From Actinoallomurus soli (GTDB taxonomy: Bacteria > Actinomycetota > Actinomycetes > Streptosporangiales > Streptosporangiaceae), in contig NZ_JAMXMV010000014.1 of assembly GCF_024055715.1 (NCBI RefSeq), positions 141,202 to 205,201 of the forward strand: a DNA stretch of 64,000 bases, read 5' to 3'. This document shows, in pieces, positions 7,930-16,484 of the stretch (position 1 is its first letter; each line of letters begins with the position of its first letter). A model generated the notes under the pieces. That model made no database searches and was not told the origin of the DNA. It worked only from the letters and a program-made list of their open reading frames with translations. A program made the position numbers and the translations under genes.

Positions 7930-9258
7930 TTGAGCATCCGCACCGACCTCGTCCGCACAGAACCTGTCCCCGCCGAACCCAGCCCCGCCGATCCCGCCCG
8001 CACCGACCTCGGCCGCGCCGATCCTGGCCGCACGGATCGCACCGGCACCGACCTCGGCCGCGCCGACCCTGGCCGCGCCGGGTCCGCGGGTGACGATCCG
8101 GCACCCCCCGTTCCGGCTGCTCCCGGCAGCGCCGACCGCGGCCCGGCCGGTCGCAGCCGCACCGACCGGGATCCCTACTTCGACAACGCGAAGTTCCTCG
8201 CCGTCGTCCTGGTGGTCATCGGCCACGCCTGGGAGCCCCTCCGGGGTGCGAACGTCGGGGGTCGTCTCCTGGAGGCGGCGCAGACGTTCATCTACGCCTT
8301 CCACCTGCCGGCCTTCATCGTCATGTGCGGGTACTTCTCGCGAGGGTTCCCGAGCACCCGCGGCCGCACCCGCAAGCTCGTCGCCGCCATCGTGGTGCCC
8401 TATGTGCTGTTCAGCGTCGCTTATCCGCTGTGGGCCGGGCTGCTGTCCGGCCGCCACGTCGGCTGGGATCCGCTGGAGCCGTACTACCTGACCTGGTTCC
8501 TGCCCGCCCTGCTGCTATGGCGGCTGTCCACGCCGCTCTGGCAGCAGATCCGCCTCCCCGTCATCGTGGCGGTGCTGATCTCGATGCTCGCCGGGTTCGT
8601 CACCCTGCCGAGCATGCTCAACGCCGCCCAGGTGCTGTCGTTCCTGCCCTTCTTCGTGCTGGGGCTGGCCCTGCGGCCGCACCACTTCGCGGTCCTGCAC
8701 CGCCGTGCCGTTCGTATCGCGGGCGCGGCAGTGCTCCTCCTCGGTGGGGTCACCGCCTACCTGCTCGCGCTGAGCGTCGATCCGGAGTGGGTGCACTGGC
8801 GGCGCAGCTTCGGTCAGCTCGGGGTGGGCGCCTCGGCCGGCGTCGGGTTCCGGATCGCCGCGTTGGCCGCCGCGTTGATCCTCACGGTGGCGTTCCTCGC
8901 GGTCGTGCCTGCGCGGCGCACGTGGTTCACCCGGCTCGGCTCGGCGACGATGTACGCCTACCTGCTCCACGGGTTCGTCACGCTGTACCTGTCCTACCAG
9001 GACTGGTACTACGGCATCTCCGGCCGGCAGGTCGTGCTGGTCACGGTCGGTTGCGCGCTCCTCGCCGTCGTCCTGTCCGGGGACGTGGCGCGCCGGGTGT
9101 TCCGGTGGGCGGTCGAACCTCGTATGGACTGGCTCTTCCGTACGGCTCCCGCCCGCCGCGCGCCGTCCCGCCCCGTGCCCTCCCGCCGCCGACCGGAGCG
9201 AGGGGACGGGGTGACCGGGCGGGACGAAAAACACGGCGCGGTCGCCGGAGCCGAGTGA
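7930..9258 (+). CDS. Membrane acyltransferase-3 family protein with repetitive N-terminal tail
   Basis: The conserved part starts at DPYFDNAKFLAVVLVVIGH (about residue 81) and shows about ten membrane helices with the early His and the FHLPAFIVMCGYFSRG segment of acyltransferase family 3 (O-acetylation of surface polysaccharide or lipid). Upstream, in frame, lies a low-complexity Arg/Asp/Pro-rich tail with a 15-residue repeat (TDLGRADPGR units). A TTG at 7930 is the first possible start; translation could instead begin within the tail, so the true N terminus is uncertain. The C-terminal 40 residues are basic and disordered. Confidence 0.8.
   Translation: MSIRTDLVRTEPVPAEPSPADPARTDLGRADPGRTDRTGTDLGRADPGRAGSAGDDPAPPVPAAPGSADRGPAGRSRTDRDPYFDNAKFLAVVLVVIGHAWEPLRGANVGGRLLEAAQTFIYAFHLPAFIVMCGYFSRGFPSTRGRTRKLVAAIVVPYVLFSVAYPLWAGLLSGRHVGWDPLEPYYLTWFLPALLLWRLSTPLWQQIRLPVIVAVLISMLAGFVTLPSMLNAAQVLSFLPFFVLGLALRPHHFAVLHRRAVRIAGAAVLLLGGVTAYLLALSVDPEWVHWRRSFGQLGVGASAGVGFRIAALAAALILTVAFLAVVPARRTWFTRLGSATMYAYLLHGFVTLYLSYQDWYYGISGRQVVLVTVGCALLAVVLSGDVARRVFRWAVEPRMDWLFRTAPARRAPSRPVPSRRRPERGDGVTGRDEKHGAVAGAE
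8001..8076 (+). repeat. 45-bp-period direct repeat inside the acyltransferase N-terminal tail
   Basis: A 31-bp segment at 8001-8031 recurs at 8046-8076 with one mismatch, giving an in-frame 15-codon period. A degenerate third copy begins at 7941. Confidence 0.7.
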
Positions 9259-9266
9259 CGGAAGGG

Positions 9267-9305
9267 GAGCCGCCCGGCGTCGAAACGCGCGCCGGGCAGC
9301 GGCTC
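9267..9305. terminator. Hairpin between convergent acyltransferase and NERD genes
   Basis: GAGCCG and CCGGCG on the left pair with CGCCGG and CGGCTC on the right, with a small bulge and a loop of about 10 bases including GAAA. It overlaps the NERD stop codon and could end both transcripts. Confidence 0.55.
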
Positions 9306-10059
9306 AGCGGACGATGATCGCCTGCCGGCTGATCGGCAGCTGATGCGCCGCCTCGGCGATGGCCGCCACCTGCTCGGGGGAGAAGCGGTTGCGCTGGCGC
9401 CGGACCCAGCCGGGCAGGCGGTGCATGCGGAGGAGGGTGACGCCGTCGGCCTCGACGAGGCCCCGGGCGAGGCGACCACCGTGGATGACGGCCACGGCCT
9501 CCACGACGACCTCGCCGCCGAGGCGCTCGGCGAGCATGGCGGCGGTCGCGTCGGCCCGCGCCCGCAGCGCGCCGACCATCTTGGCGCCGGATCGCTCGTC
9601 GATGAACAGCGTGCCCCGGTAGGCGGCGATGTCGGTGTCCGGAGCGACCGCCTGATTGTCGATCATCATGACGCCGGTGGGCCCGATCACCAGGTGGTCG
9701 ATCTGACCCTGATCTGGAACGTTCCTTCCCTGCAGGACGCGGTATCCGCGCCAGTCGAGGGTCAGGCGCAGGAGGGTTGACGTGCGCCGTTCGCCCCGTT
9801 GGCCCTTGCGCCAGACGCTGGAGGCCATCCGCTGGCGCAGGTAGTACAGGGCGTCCACCGCGGCGACCGCCACCGCGGCCAGCAGCCCGAACCAGAAGTC
9901 GACGAGTACCGTGCCGATCACCAGGCCGAGGGCGGCGAGCGCGCCGCGCACTTGAAGCCGGCGGCGCTTGCCCTGCGCCCACAGCTGCTCGTGCACCGCC
10001 TGGGGGGACCCGCCGATCAACGCCGGGTTCTCCGGAACATAGATCGACCGACCGAACAT
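9304..10059 (-). CDS. NERD (nuclease-related domain) membrane protein
   Basis: In this 251-residue protein two hydrophobic helices at about residues 38-75 (ALAALGLVIGTVLVDFWFG, LAAVAVAAVDALYYL) precede a NERD domain at about 85-200 (GERRTSTLLRLTLDWRGYRV, VPDQGQIDHLVIGPTGVMMIDNQ). The motif IDHLVIG and the following VMMIDN occupy the place of the catalytic D-E/QxK motif; the last position reads NQA rather than ExK, so nuclease activity is doubtful. ATG 10059 follows AAAGGG. It probably acts at the inner face of the membrane; its biological role is unknown. Confidence 0.82.
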   Translation of the reverse strand: MFGRSIYVPENPALIGGSPQAVHEQLWAQGKRRRLQVRGALAALGLVIGTVLVDFWFGLLAAVAVAAVDALYYLRQRMASSVWRKGQRGERRTSTLLRLTLDWRGYRVLQGRNVPDQGQIDHLVIGPTGVMMIDNQAVAPDTDIAAYRGTLFIDERSGAKMVGALRARADATAAMLAERLGGEVVVEAVAVIHGGRLARGLVEADGVTLLRMHRLPGWVRRQRNRFSPEQVAAIAEAAHQLPISRQAIIVR

Positions 10060-10907
10060 GACGCGACCCTTTCGCTCGTGGGAGTTTATTATCCCGTGAC
10101 CTCCGCGAAATGGTCCCTGGGGTGACGCAGTTAAACCCAAAAGTAACAAACGGAAATGTTGCCGATATCTGCGCCTGGAATTTCCGTGCAAGCTGCACTG
10201 CGGGTTGCACGGGTGGGTCTGTGGTGCGGATGAGGTGCCGAATTCGGTCTCGTGACCGAAGGCCATGTCCCGCGATGAAGACGTCAGCATAGCGCCCCTG
10301 GCTCCGGCGAATGCGGCGGTATCGAGATCGGCTGCATGTCATTTCTCGATGTCGGTGCGGATGCGGGCGGACCTTATCCCGGACGCCGTCGCTCACACTT
10401 ATCGCCGAAACCCATCGCCGATCGCCGGCAGGCGGGGCCGTACCCGCCCGGGGGCTCCTGAAGGCGCCGGTCAGGGAATCGATGAGTCGGTGAGTGACGT
10501 GTCGGGAAAGTGGTGAGTCGACGCACCGCCGGCGCGGGCCGGCAGGCCGCTGCGGGCCATTACGGCGAAATCCGCTGGCCGGTCAACGCGCCGACCGCCA
10601 GCCGTTCGGTGAGCGCTCGCGCCCACAGCGGTGCCGGACCGCCCGTCCCTGGGCCGGCAGGCCGCGCCGAGGGGCGGGTCACACCCTCATCGTCACTCTC
10701 GAACGTCCGGATGGGAAGACCTCGCGCCGCCCCGAAACCGCGCCGACCCGAAACCGCGCCGCCCCGAAACCGCGCCGACCCGAAACCGCGCCGACCCGAA
10801 ACCGCGACACCCGGCCGGACCCGGAACACCGCTGGCCTCCGGCACGGACCCGGCGAAGGCTCGGGGTCACCGGATCGACGGGCCGACGACGGGCCGCCGG
10901 CCGGCGC
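10060..10907. other. 848-bp intergenic region with AT-dip and tandem repeat
   Basis: No frame here gives a recognisable protein. The first 200 bp are unusually AT-rich for this genome (10081-10200), probably the NERD promoter, and include a GTGCAA/TTGCAC dyad at 10186-10191 and 10205-10210. The middle contains a five-copy 16-bp tandem repeat (listed separately). The remainder is plain GC-rich DNA between two genes on the minus strand. Confidence 0.5.
10723..10802. repeat. Five tandem 16-bp repeats (CGCGCCGMCCCGAAAC)
   Basis: Five head-to-tail copies of 16 bases run from 10723 to 10802, differing only at one position (A or C). There are no spacers, so this is a minisatellite and not a CRISPR array. 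It lies just beyond the 3' end of the alpha/beta hydrolase gene. Confidence 0.9.
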
Positions 10908-11687
10908 TCAGCCGGAACTTCCCTCCAGGAGCACGCGGGCCACGAGTTCCGGGTCGTCGCCCATCGGGACGTGCCCGCATCCCTGCAGCCAGACGAATCG
11001 CGCGTGCGGCAGCGTCTGCTGGGCGCGTACGGCCTGGCTCGAACGCAGGAGGCGGTCGCGGGTGCCCCACGCGATGGTCACCGGGACGTCCCGCACCTTG
11101 CCGCGGAACGTGGTCCTGCGACCGGCCCGCAGGGTCGGTTCAAAGCCCACCGCGCCGCGCAGTGCGGCCGCGTCGGCCAGCAGGGTGTCGACGCCGATGA
11201 GATCCGGCCGTCCGTAGATCATGCCGAACATGAGACGGCGCATCCGCGGCGTGCTCGCCAGCCGTCGCATGGCCGAGGGGGACAGTCCGGCGCCGAGCCG
11301 CGAGGCGCGCAGCACGAGCGCCGCATACCGTAGTTCGAGCGGGGTGTAGAACCCGGCGGGGGAGAGCGCGGTCACCGAGCGTGCGAGCCCCCGGTCGGCC
11401 GCCTCGAGCGCGAACAGTCCGCCGAGGGAGTTGCCGGCGACGTGGGGGCGGTCGACGCCGAGCCGGTCGACGAACTCCCGCAGCACGTTCACCACGGTCT
11501 CGAGGTCGTACGGGGTGCCGGGGGGCAGAGGCGGCGAGGCGCCGAAGCCGGGCAGGTCGACCGCGATGACGTCGCGCTCCTTGGCGAGCAGGTCGATGAC
11601 CGGCTCCCACGCCTGCCAGCGGTGGCCGATGCCGTGCATGAGCAGCAAGGGCGGGCCGTCACCCCGCCGTTCGAAGACGATGTCCAC
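10908..11687 (-). CDS. Alpha/beta hydrolase
   Basis: The 259-residue enzyme has an oxyanion-loop motif LLLMHGIGH, nucleophile elbow GNSLGG (Ser87), acid in WGTRDRLL (Asp211) and His239 in GCGHVPMGDDP, a complete catalytic triad in normal spacing. The family contains esterases, lipases and C-C hydrolases, so the substrate cannot be assigned. ATG 11687 is the start. A perfect 16-bp palindrome lies 40 bp upstream and may be a repressor site. The gene ends close to the tandem repeat region. Confidence 0.85.
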   Translation of the reverse strand: MDIVFERRGDGPPLLLMHGIGHRWQAWEPVIDLLAKERDVIAVDLPGFGASPPLPPGTPYDLETVVNVLREFVDRLGVDRPHVAGNSLGGLFALEAADRGLARSVTALSPAGFYTPLELRYAALVLRASRLGAGLSPSAMRRLASTPRMRRLMFGMIYGRPDLIGVDTLLADAAALRGAVGFEPTLRAGRRTTFRGKVRDVPVTIAWGTRDRLLRSSQAVRAQQTLPHARFVWLQGCGHVPMGDDPELVARVLLEGSSG

Positions 11688-11726
11688 GCGCCGAGGGTAG
11701 ACCCGAAGTTACCGCTTGGTCACTAT

Positions 11727-11742
11727 GAAAGTGATCACTTTC
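11727..11742. promoter_or_regulatory. Perfect palindrome GAAAGTGATCACTTTC upstream of the alpha/beta hydrolase
   Basis: The 16-bp perfect palindrome lies between the ATPase-like gene stop (11755) and the hydrolase start (11687), at the position expected for an operator. A further CACT half-site precedes it at 11720-11724. Confidence 0.5.
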
Positions 11743-11754
11743 GCGGGCCACCGC

Positions 11755-14706
11755 TCAGGGTTCGAGTTCGGCGGCGACGCCCTGGAAGTCGTTGATGGAG
11801 AGGGTCAGGGTGTTCTGTCCCTGGAAGACCTGGGTCTCGCCCACCTGGCCGAGATGGTGGTTGCAGGCGCGATCCAGGTACGCCTCGACGAGCCGGGCGT
11901 TGGTGAGCCGGCCGCGGCCGCGGAGGGCCGCCAGGTCGCGCCGGGCCACCTGCCATGCCTCCGGCTCCAGCTTCAGGCGGCGTTCTCCGGCCAGCAGCGC
12001 CGCGAGGTGGACGCGAAGCTCCGGATCGGACAGGTCGGGCAGTCGTACGGTGCGCAGGTCCGTGATCAGCTCCGGGATGGCGTCGGTCAGCTCGCGCAGC
12101 CGACCCGGCGCGCAGGTCGCGGCGAGGACGGTCTCGCTGACGCCTTCGACCCGTGCCCGGTACAGCGCCGACGCGTAGGCCGCGCCGCGGTCGTCGTCGA
12201 GGACGATCGTGTCCAGGTCTTCGATCAGGAGCGTGTGACCGTTGTACTCGGCGAGGCGGTCGCGCAGGCGCCGCGGGTCGATCTCGGCGAGTTCGTCGGC
12301 CAGAAGCGTGTGGACCTCGCCGCTGCCCACGCCGACCTCCGCCAGAGCTCGGGCGATCATGCGGGTGAGCCGGCGCTGGCCGCAGGACAGCTCGCCGACC
12401 AGCAGCACGGCCGGCGCGGAGGCGCTGGACACCTCCTGGCCGCGCAGGCTGAGGGCCCAGCTGCCGCGCCGGCGAAGCTCCGTCAGCAGATGCTCGATGT
12501 CGTCGGGGCCCGGCAGGAACGTGATGCCGTACGCCTCCACCGGACGCGGCCCGGGACCGTACGGGGAGGCCGCCGGGTCCGCGAACGATCCCGAGCCGTC
12601 CCCTCCGGCCGCCGGGGTCGGATAGGACGGCGGAGTTCCGGCTCCGGCCGCCGGGAGCGGGTAAGGCGGCGGAGTGCCGGTGCCGGCCACGGGGTCCGGG
12701 TGGTGCGGCGGTGCGCCGACTCCGGCCGTCCCGCTCGGGAAGGGCGGCGGAGTGCCGGCTCCGGCCGCCGGATCGGCGGGGACGGCCGAGGTCGGTGGCA
12801 CGCCGGGGTCGGGCGTGAGCGCGGTCGGCGGAGCGGGCGGGAACGACGCCGCCGGGTCGGGTGTCACGCTCGTCACCTCGGGGGTCCAGCCGTCGTACGG
12901 GGAGGGGGCCGGTGACGTGCCAACGGGGTCGGAGGACGGACCCGGAGCGCCCGGGCCCGGGACGCCGGGGTCGGAGGCCGGCGCCGTGAACCCGGACCAC
13001 GCTCTGGTGCCCTCGGGCACGCCGGAGTCGGAGGCGGGCCCCGAGGACCCGGTCGACCAGCGGCCTCCGACCGGGCTCCCGTGGTCGGCGGCCGGCGCAC
13101 CCGTACCGGGGTGGGACGACGGGCCGGTACCGGGGTGGGACGACGGGCCCGTGCCCGCCGCGACGCCGGGGATCGACGTGGGCGCGGCAGGGCCGCCGGG
13201 ACCGCCGGGGTCGGACGTCGGCGGGGCGGCCGGGTTCGAGGAGGGCGCGGAGGGAAGCGGCTCGGAGGCCGGCCAGGCCGTGGTGGCCGGCTGCGGCGGG
13301 GGAGCGGCGTCGGCCTTGCGCTGTTCGGCGAGGTGGGCGCGGGCGGCCTCGATGATCTCCCAGGGTGTCAGGCCCTCACCGGGGCCCGGCTCGGGGCCGG
13401 CGTCGATCGCCTTCAGCAGCGCCGCGGGGACGGTGAACCCGGGCCGGGGCGGAGCCATGCCCGCCAGCCGGCACCAGGACAGCGCGGTCGCGTAGGCGGC
13501 GGCCAGCAGGGTCCGCAGGATCTGCGGGTCCGCGCCGGCGACGGCGCCGGGCAGCGTGCCGTCGACCGGCCACAGCTCCCGCAGCGGGTGACCCGGCTGT
13601 GCGAGCGACTGCAGGGTGCGGACCGCTTCGGGGTCCAGCCAGGGGAGCACGGCGGCCGCCGCACCCGGTGCGCCGTCGAGGTCGGCGGCCAGCAGGGCGA
13701 ACGCGACCCGCCGTGCCTCGGCCGGTCCGGCCGCGGCGGCGGGCAGCGCGGCCGCCATCGCGGCGAGGTCGTAGCAGGCGAGCCGGAAGTGGTCGCCGGG
13801 GGCCGTCTCCCGCAGCAGCGTCACCCGCAGCTCCGGGGGGCAGCGGCGCAGCCACTCCTGCACGATCGCGGGGTCGCCGTAGCGGACTCCGGCGTGGTCG
13901 TTCGGGACCATGCGCAGGGTCGTGGCGGCGATCGCGGCGAGCGCGTCGGCGCGGGGCCGGAAGGCGGGTTCGCCGCGCAGGGCCTCGGCGGTCTCCCAGA
14001 GGACGCGGGCGACGTAGGACGCGCCCATCGGGTCACCGGCCCGCAGCCGCTCGGTGTAGGCACCGACGATCAGCGGGAGCGCGGGCTGCAGGAACCAGCG
14101 CGGGCCCGGTGCGGCGGGGACGAGGTGGCGGGCGTACAGGCCGAGGATCGGGTGGTCGTCCATGGTGACCGGAGCGCCGGCGCACCACAGGACGGCGAAG
14201 AAGGACACCGCGATCGGGCTCGGGGTACCGGGCAGGAAGTGCGGATCCTGCAGGGGGAACTGGGCGGGGTTGGCGGTCGCCGCCGCGGTCACGGTCTGCT
14301 GGAGCCGGCCGAGCACCGTGGGGGAGGGCGGCGCGCCGAACAGACCGTCGCCGGCCAGCGGGCCGGGGGTCAGATCCGGGCCGGTGGTCAGGATGGAGGG
14401 GGGTACCGGTGGGCGGCCCGCGCCTGGCGGCGCCGGCATCACCGCCTGCCGAGCGGCGGGGTCGAACGGAGGCGGGCACAGGTGCCAGTTGCCGTCCAGG
14501 CCGCAGCGGTACCAGCGGCCCCATGCTCCGAACAGCCACCATTCACCGGCTCCGGCCAGCATCCGTGACGTGAGCGCCTCGGCGCGCGCGTGCGGTGGCG
14601 CACCCATCCACCACGGGGAGGAGGTGATGCCGCGCACGTCTGTCTCGATGGCCGCGAACGGGTCGCTCGGGGGTGCGGCCGGGGCCTGCCAAGTCACGAT
14701 GCGCAT
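11755..14706 (-). CDS. Large protein with proline-rich linker and degenerate AAA-type domain
   Basis: The 983-residue cytosolic protein has three parts. Residues 1-460 are helical with several Trp/Pro motifs (EWWLFGAWGRWYRCGLDGNW) and no family I know. Residues about 465-720 are a long Pro/Ala/Gly/Ser-rich linker with recurring SHPGTGP and GAGTPP units. Residues about 725-983 resemble the CbxX/SpoVK AAA fold: LLVGELSCGQRRLTRMIARA at the Walker A position (about 770) and TLLIEDLDTIVLDD as Walker B (about 830). The Walker A lacks the GK[ST] lysine, so ATP hydrolysis is doubtful. AAA proteins of this kind are linked to type VII secretion, but no ESX genes are nearby. Confidence 0.7.
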   Translation of the reverse strand: MRIVTWQAPAAPPSDPFAAIETDVRGITSSPWWMGAPPHARAEALTSRMLAGAGEWWLFGAWGRWYRCGLDGNWHLCPPPFDPAARQAVMPAPPGAGRPPVPPSILTTGPDLTPGPLAGDGLFGAPPSPTVLGRLQQTVTAAATANPAQFPLQDPHFLPGTPSPIAVSFFAVLWCAGAPVTMDDHPILGLYARHLVPAAPGPRWFLQPALPLIVGAYTERLRAGDPMGASYVARVLWETAEALRGEPAFRPRADALAAIAATTLRMVPNDHAGVRYGDPAIVQEWLRRCPPELRVTLLRETAPGDHFRLACYDLAAMAAALPAAAAGPAEARRVAFALLAADLDGAPGAAAAVLPWLDPEAVRTLQSLAQPGHPLRELWPVDGTLPGAVAGADPQILRTLLAAAYATALSWCRLAGMAPPRPGFTVPAALLKAIDAGPEPGPGEGLTPWEIIEAARAHLAEQRKADAAPPPQPATTAWPASEPLPSAPSSNPAAPPTSDPGGPGGPAAPTSIPGVAAGTGPSSHPGTGPSSHPGTGAPAADHGSPVGGRWSTGSSGPASDSGVPEGTRAWSGFTAPASDPGVPGPGAPGPSSDPVGTSPAPSPYDGWTPEVTSVTPDPAASFPPAPPTALTPDPGVPPTSAVPADPAAGAGTPPPFPSGTAGVGAPPHHPDPVAGTGTPPPYPLPAAGAGTPPSYPTPAAGGDGSGSFADPAASPYGPGPRPVEAYGITFLPGPDDIEHLLTELRRRGSWALSLRGQEVSSASAPAVLLVGELSCGQRRLTRMIARALAEVGVGSGEVHTLLADELAEIDPRRLRDRLAEYNGHTLLIEDLDTIVLDDDRGAAYASALYRARVEGVSETVLAATCAPGRLRELTDAIPELITDLRTVRLPDLSDPELRVHLAALLAGERRLKLEPEAWQVARRDLAALRGRGRLTNARLVEAYLDRACNHHLGQVGETQVFQGQNTLTLSINDFQGVAAELEP

Positions 14707-14788
14707 CGTAGTGGGTCGATTCGTACGCCATTGCGGCGCGTAATTACCGTCCTGTAGCTTTGCTCCTTAATCAGGAGGGGGTGGGCGA

Positions 14789-15766
14789 GTGAACGCCGCG
14801 CGGCTCAAGGCGTCGGGGCTGGGCTTCGGGATCGTGTCCGCGATCGCGTTCGGCACGTCAGGGCCCTTCGGTAAGGCGCTGATCAACGCGGGTTATTCGC
14901 CGCTGCAGGCGTCATGGACACGGATCGCCGGCACCACCCTGGTCCTCGTGCCGCTCGCCCTGCTGCTGCGCGGGCGTGCCGCCGGGCGCGCGGTGCGCCG
15001 GCGGTGGCCGCTCCTCCTGCTGTACGGGGTGATGGGCGTGGCGGGCTGCCAGTCGCTCTACTTCGTCGCCGCCTCCCGCATCCCGGTCGGCGTGGCGATC
15101 CTCCTGGAGTTCACCGGCCCGGTGCTGGTCGTCGGGTGGATGCGCTTCGTCCAGGGCCGGCGGGTGCCCCGGAGCGCGTCGATCGGCGTGGGGATCGCGC
15201 TGGTCGGCCTCGCCTGTGTCGTGGAGGTCTGGTCGGGTCTCGGCATCGACCCGCTGGGGCTGCTCGCCGGGCTCGGCGCGGCCGCCTGCCAGGCCGCCTA
15301 CTTCCTGATCATCGACCGGGTCGGGGAGGACGTCGACCCCCTGGTCATGACCGCCGCCGGGTCCAGCGTCGGCGTGGTCCTGCTGGCCGTCGCCGCGCCG
15401 CCGTGGGAGATCCCGTGGCACCTGCTGGCCACGGGCGTACGCTTCGGCGACCGGCAGGCTCCGGGCTGGCTGCTGGTCGTCTGGATCGTTCTGGTCAGTA
15501 CGGTCACGGCGTACCTCACCGGCGTCGCCGCCGTACATCGCCTGTCCGCGCCGGTCGCGGGCGCCGTCGCGTACATCGAGACGGTGTCGGCGGCGTTGTG
15601 CGCCTGGATCGCGCTCGGTGAGGGGCTGGGCGTGCCGCAGCTCGTCGGCGGGGCGATCGTGCTGGTCGGCGCGTTCGTCGCCCAGCGGTCGGTCGCCCCC
15701 GACGAACCGGTGATGGAGCCGGTGCTCTCCCTGGAGGGCGTCGGCGTCAGGAGTGCCGGCGGGTGA
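14789..15766 (+). CDS. EamA family transporter (second copy)
   Basis: This 325-residue, ten-helix drug/metabolite transporter has two EamA repeats (SAIAFGTSGPFGKALINAGY and GLLAGLGAAACQAAYFLIID). GTG 14789 is preceded at eight bases by AGGAGGGG. It differs in sequence from the EamA protein at 1449, so it is not a recent duplicate. It is divergent from the AAA-like gene and convergent, with a 20-bp overlap, with the ABC-2 permease. RhtA-type amino-acid efflux is one possibility. The substrate is not readable. Confidence 0.85.
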   Translation: MNAARLKASGLGFGIVSAIAFGTSGPFGKALINAGYSPLQASWTRIAGTTLVLVPLALLLRGRAAGRAVRRRWPLLLLYGVMGVAGCQSLYFVAASRIPVGVAILLEFTGPVLVVGWMRFVQGRRVPRSASIGVGIALVGLACVVEVWSGLGIDPLGLLAGLGAAACQAAYFLIIDRVGEDVDPLVMTAAGSSVGVVLLAVAAPPWEIPWHLLATGVRFGDRQAPGWLLVVWIVLVSTVTAYLTGVAAVHRLSAPVAGAVAYIETVSAALCAWIALGEGLGVPQLVGGAIVLVGAFVAQRSVAPDEPVMEPVLSLEGVGVRSAGG

Positions 15767-16484
15767 AGGTCCGGGTGCCGATGGTCAGCGCGGCCACCGC
15801 GAACACCACCGACACGGCCAGCCCGGCGGTCAGCGTCCCCGACGCGTAGCGTCCGGCGAAGGCCGCGCGCAGCGCCTCCACGCCGTACCGGAACGGCGTC
15901 GCGCGGGACACGGCGTCGAGCCAGCCCGGCGCCGCCGACATCGGCAGCAGCGCCCCGGACAGCAGCAGCATCGGCACCACGAAGGTGCTGGACAGCGGCG
16001 CGAACAGCTCCTGCCGCCGGAGCGTCAGCGCGAACGCGTAGGACAGCGCGGCCAGGCCGGCCGCCAGCGGTACGAGCAGCGCCAGGCCGATGAGCAGGCC
16101 CGCGACCGGGACGCGGAACCCGAACGCCGCGCCGACCGCGATGACCAGCACCGCCTGGCCGAGGAGCACGACGGTGTTGGTCAGCACCCGGCCCAGCAGG
16201 AGGGCCAGGCGGGACGCCGGTGTGACGCGCAGCCGTTCCAGGACGCCGAACCGGGCGTCGAAGAGGATGCCGAACCCGGCCAGGCCCGGGCTGAGCAGCG
16301 AGAGCTGGATCAGCACGCCTGGTACGAAGACCTGCCAGCTGTCGTGCCCGAGGTAGGTCCCGAGCAGCGGACCGAACAGGACGAGGTTGAGGACGGGCTG
16401 CAGCACGCCGAAGACCAGCCCGAACCATCCTCCGAGCGTGAGCCGGAGCTGATGGCGGAAGAGCAGCCAGGTGTCACGCGGCAC
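15747..16484 (-). CDS. ABC-2 type transporter permease (DrrB-like)
   Basis: The 245-residue protein has six membrane helices and the ABC-2 signature segments FGILFDARFGVLERLRVTPAS and PMSAAPGWLDAVSRATPFRY, typical of daunorubicin-type multidrug exporters. Its start overlaps the end of the ATPase gene by 11 bp, so the two form one operon and probably one exporter. A TetR gene is divergent upstream. The exported compound is unknown. Confidence 0.88.
   Translation of the reverse strand: MPRDTWLLFRHQLRLTLGGWFGLVFGVLQPVLNLVLFGPLLGTYLGHDSWQVFVPGVLIQLSLLSPGLAGFGILFDARFGVLERLRVTPASRLALLLGRVLTNTVVLLGQAVLVIAVGAAFGFRVPVAGLLIGLALLVPLAAGLAALSYAFALTLRRQELFAPLSSTFVVPMLLLSGALLPMSAAPGWLDAVSRATPFRYGVEALRAAFAGRYASGTLTAGLAVSVVFAVAALTIGTRTFTRRHS

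Noticed and set aside
10265..10516. Small open frames in the gap after the NERD gene
   Set aside because: The translations have no recognisable domain, no Shine-Dalgarno sequence and overlapping alternatives on both strands.
10723..10802. Possible CRISPR array
   Set aside because: The 16-bp units are contiguous, with no spacers of constant length and no cas genes in the window.
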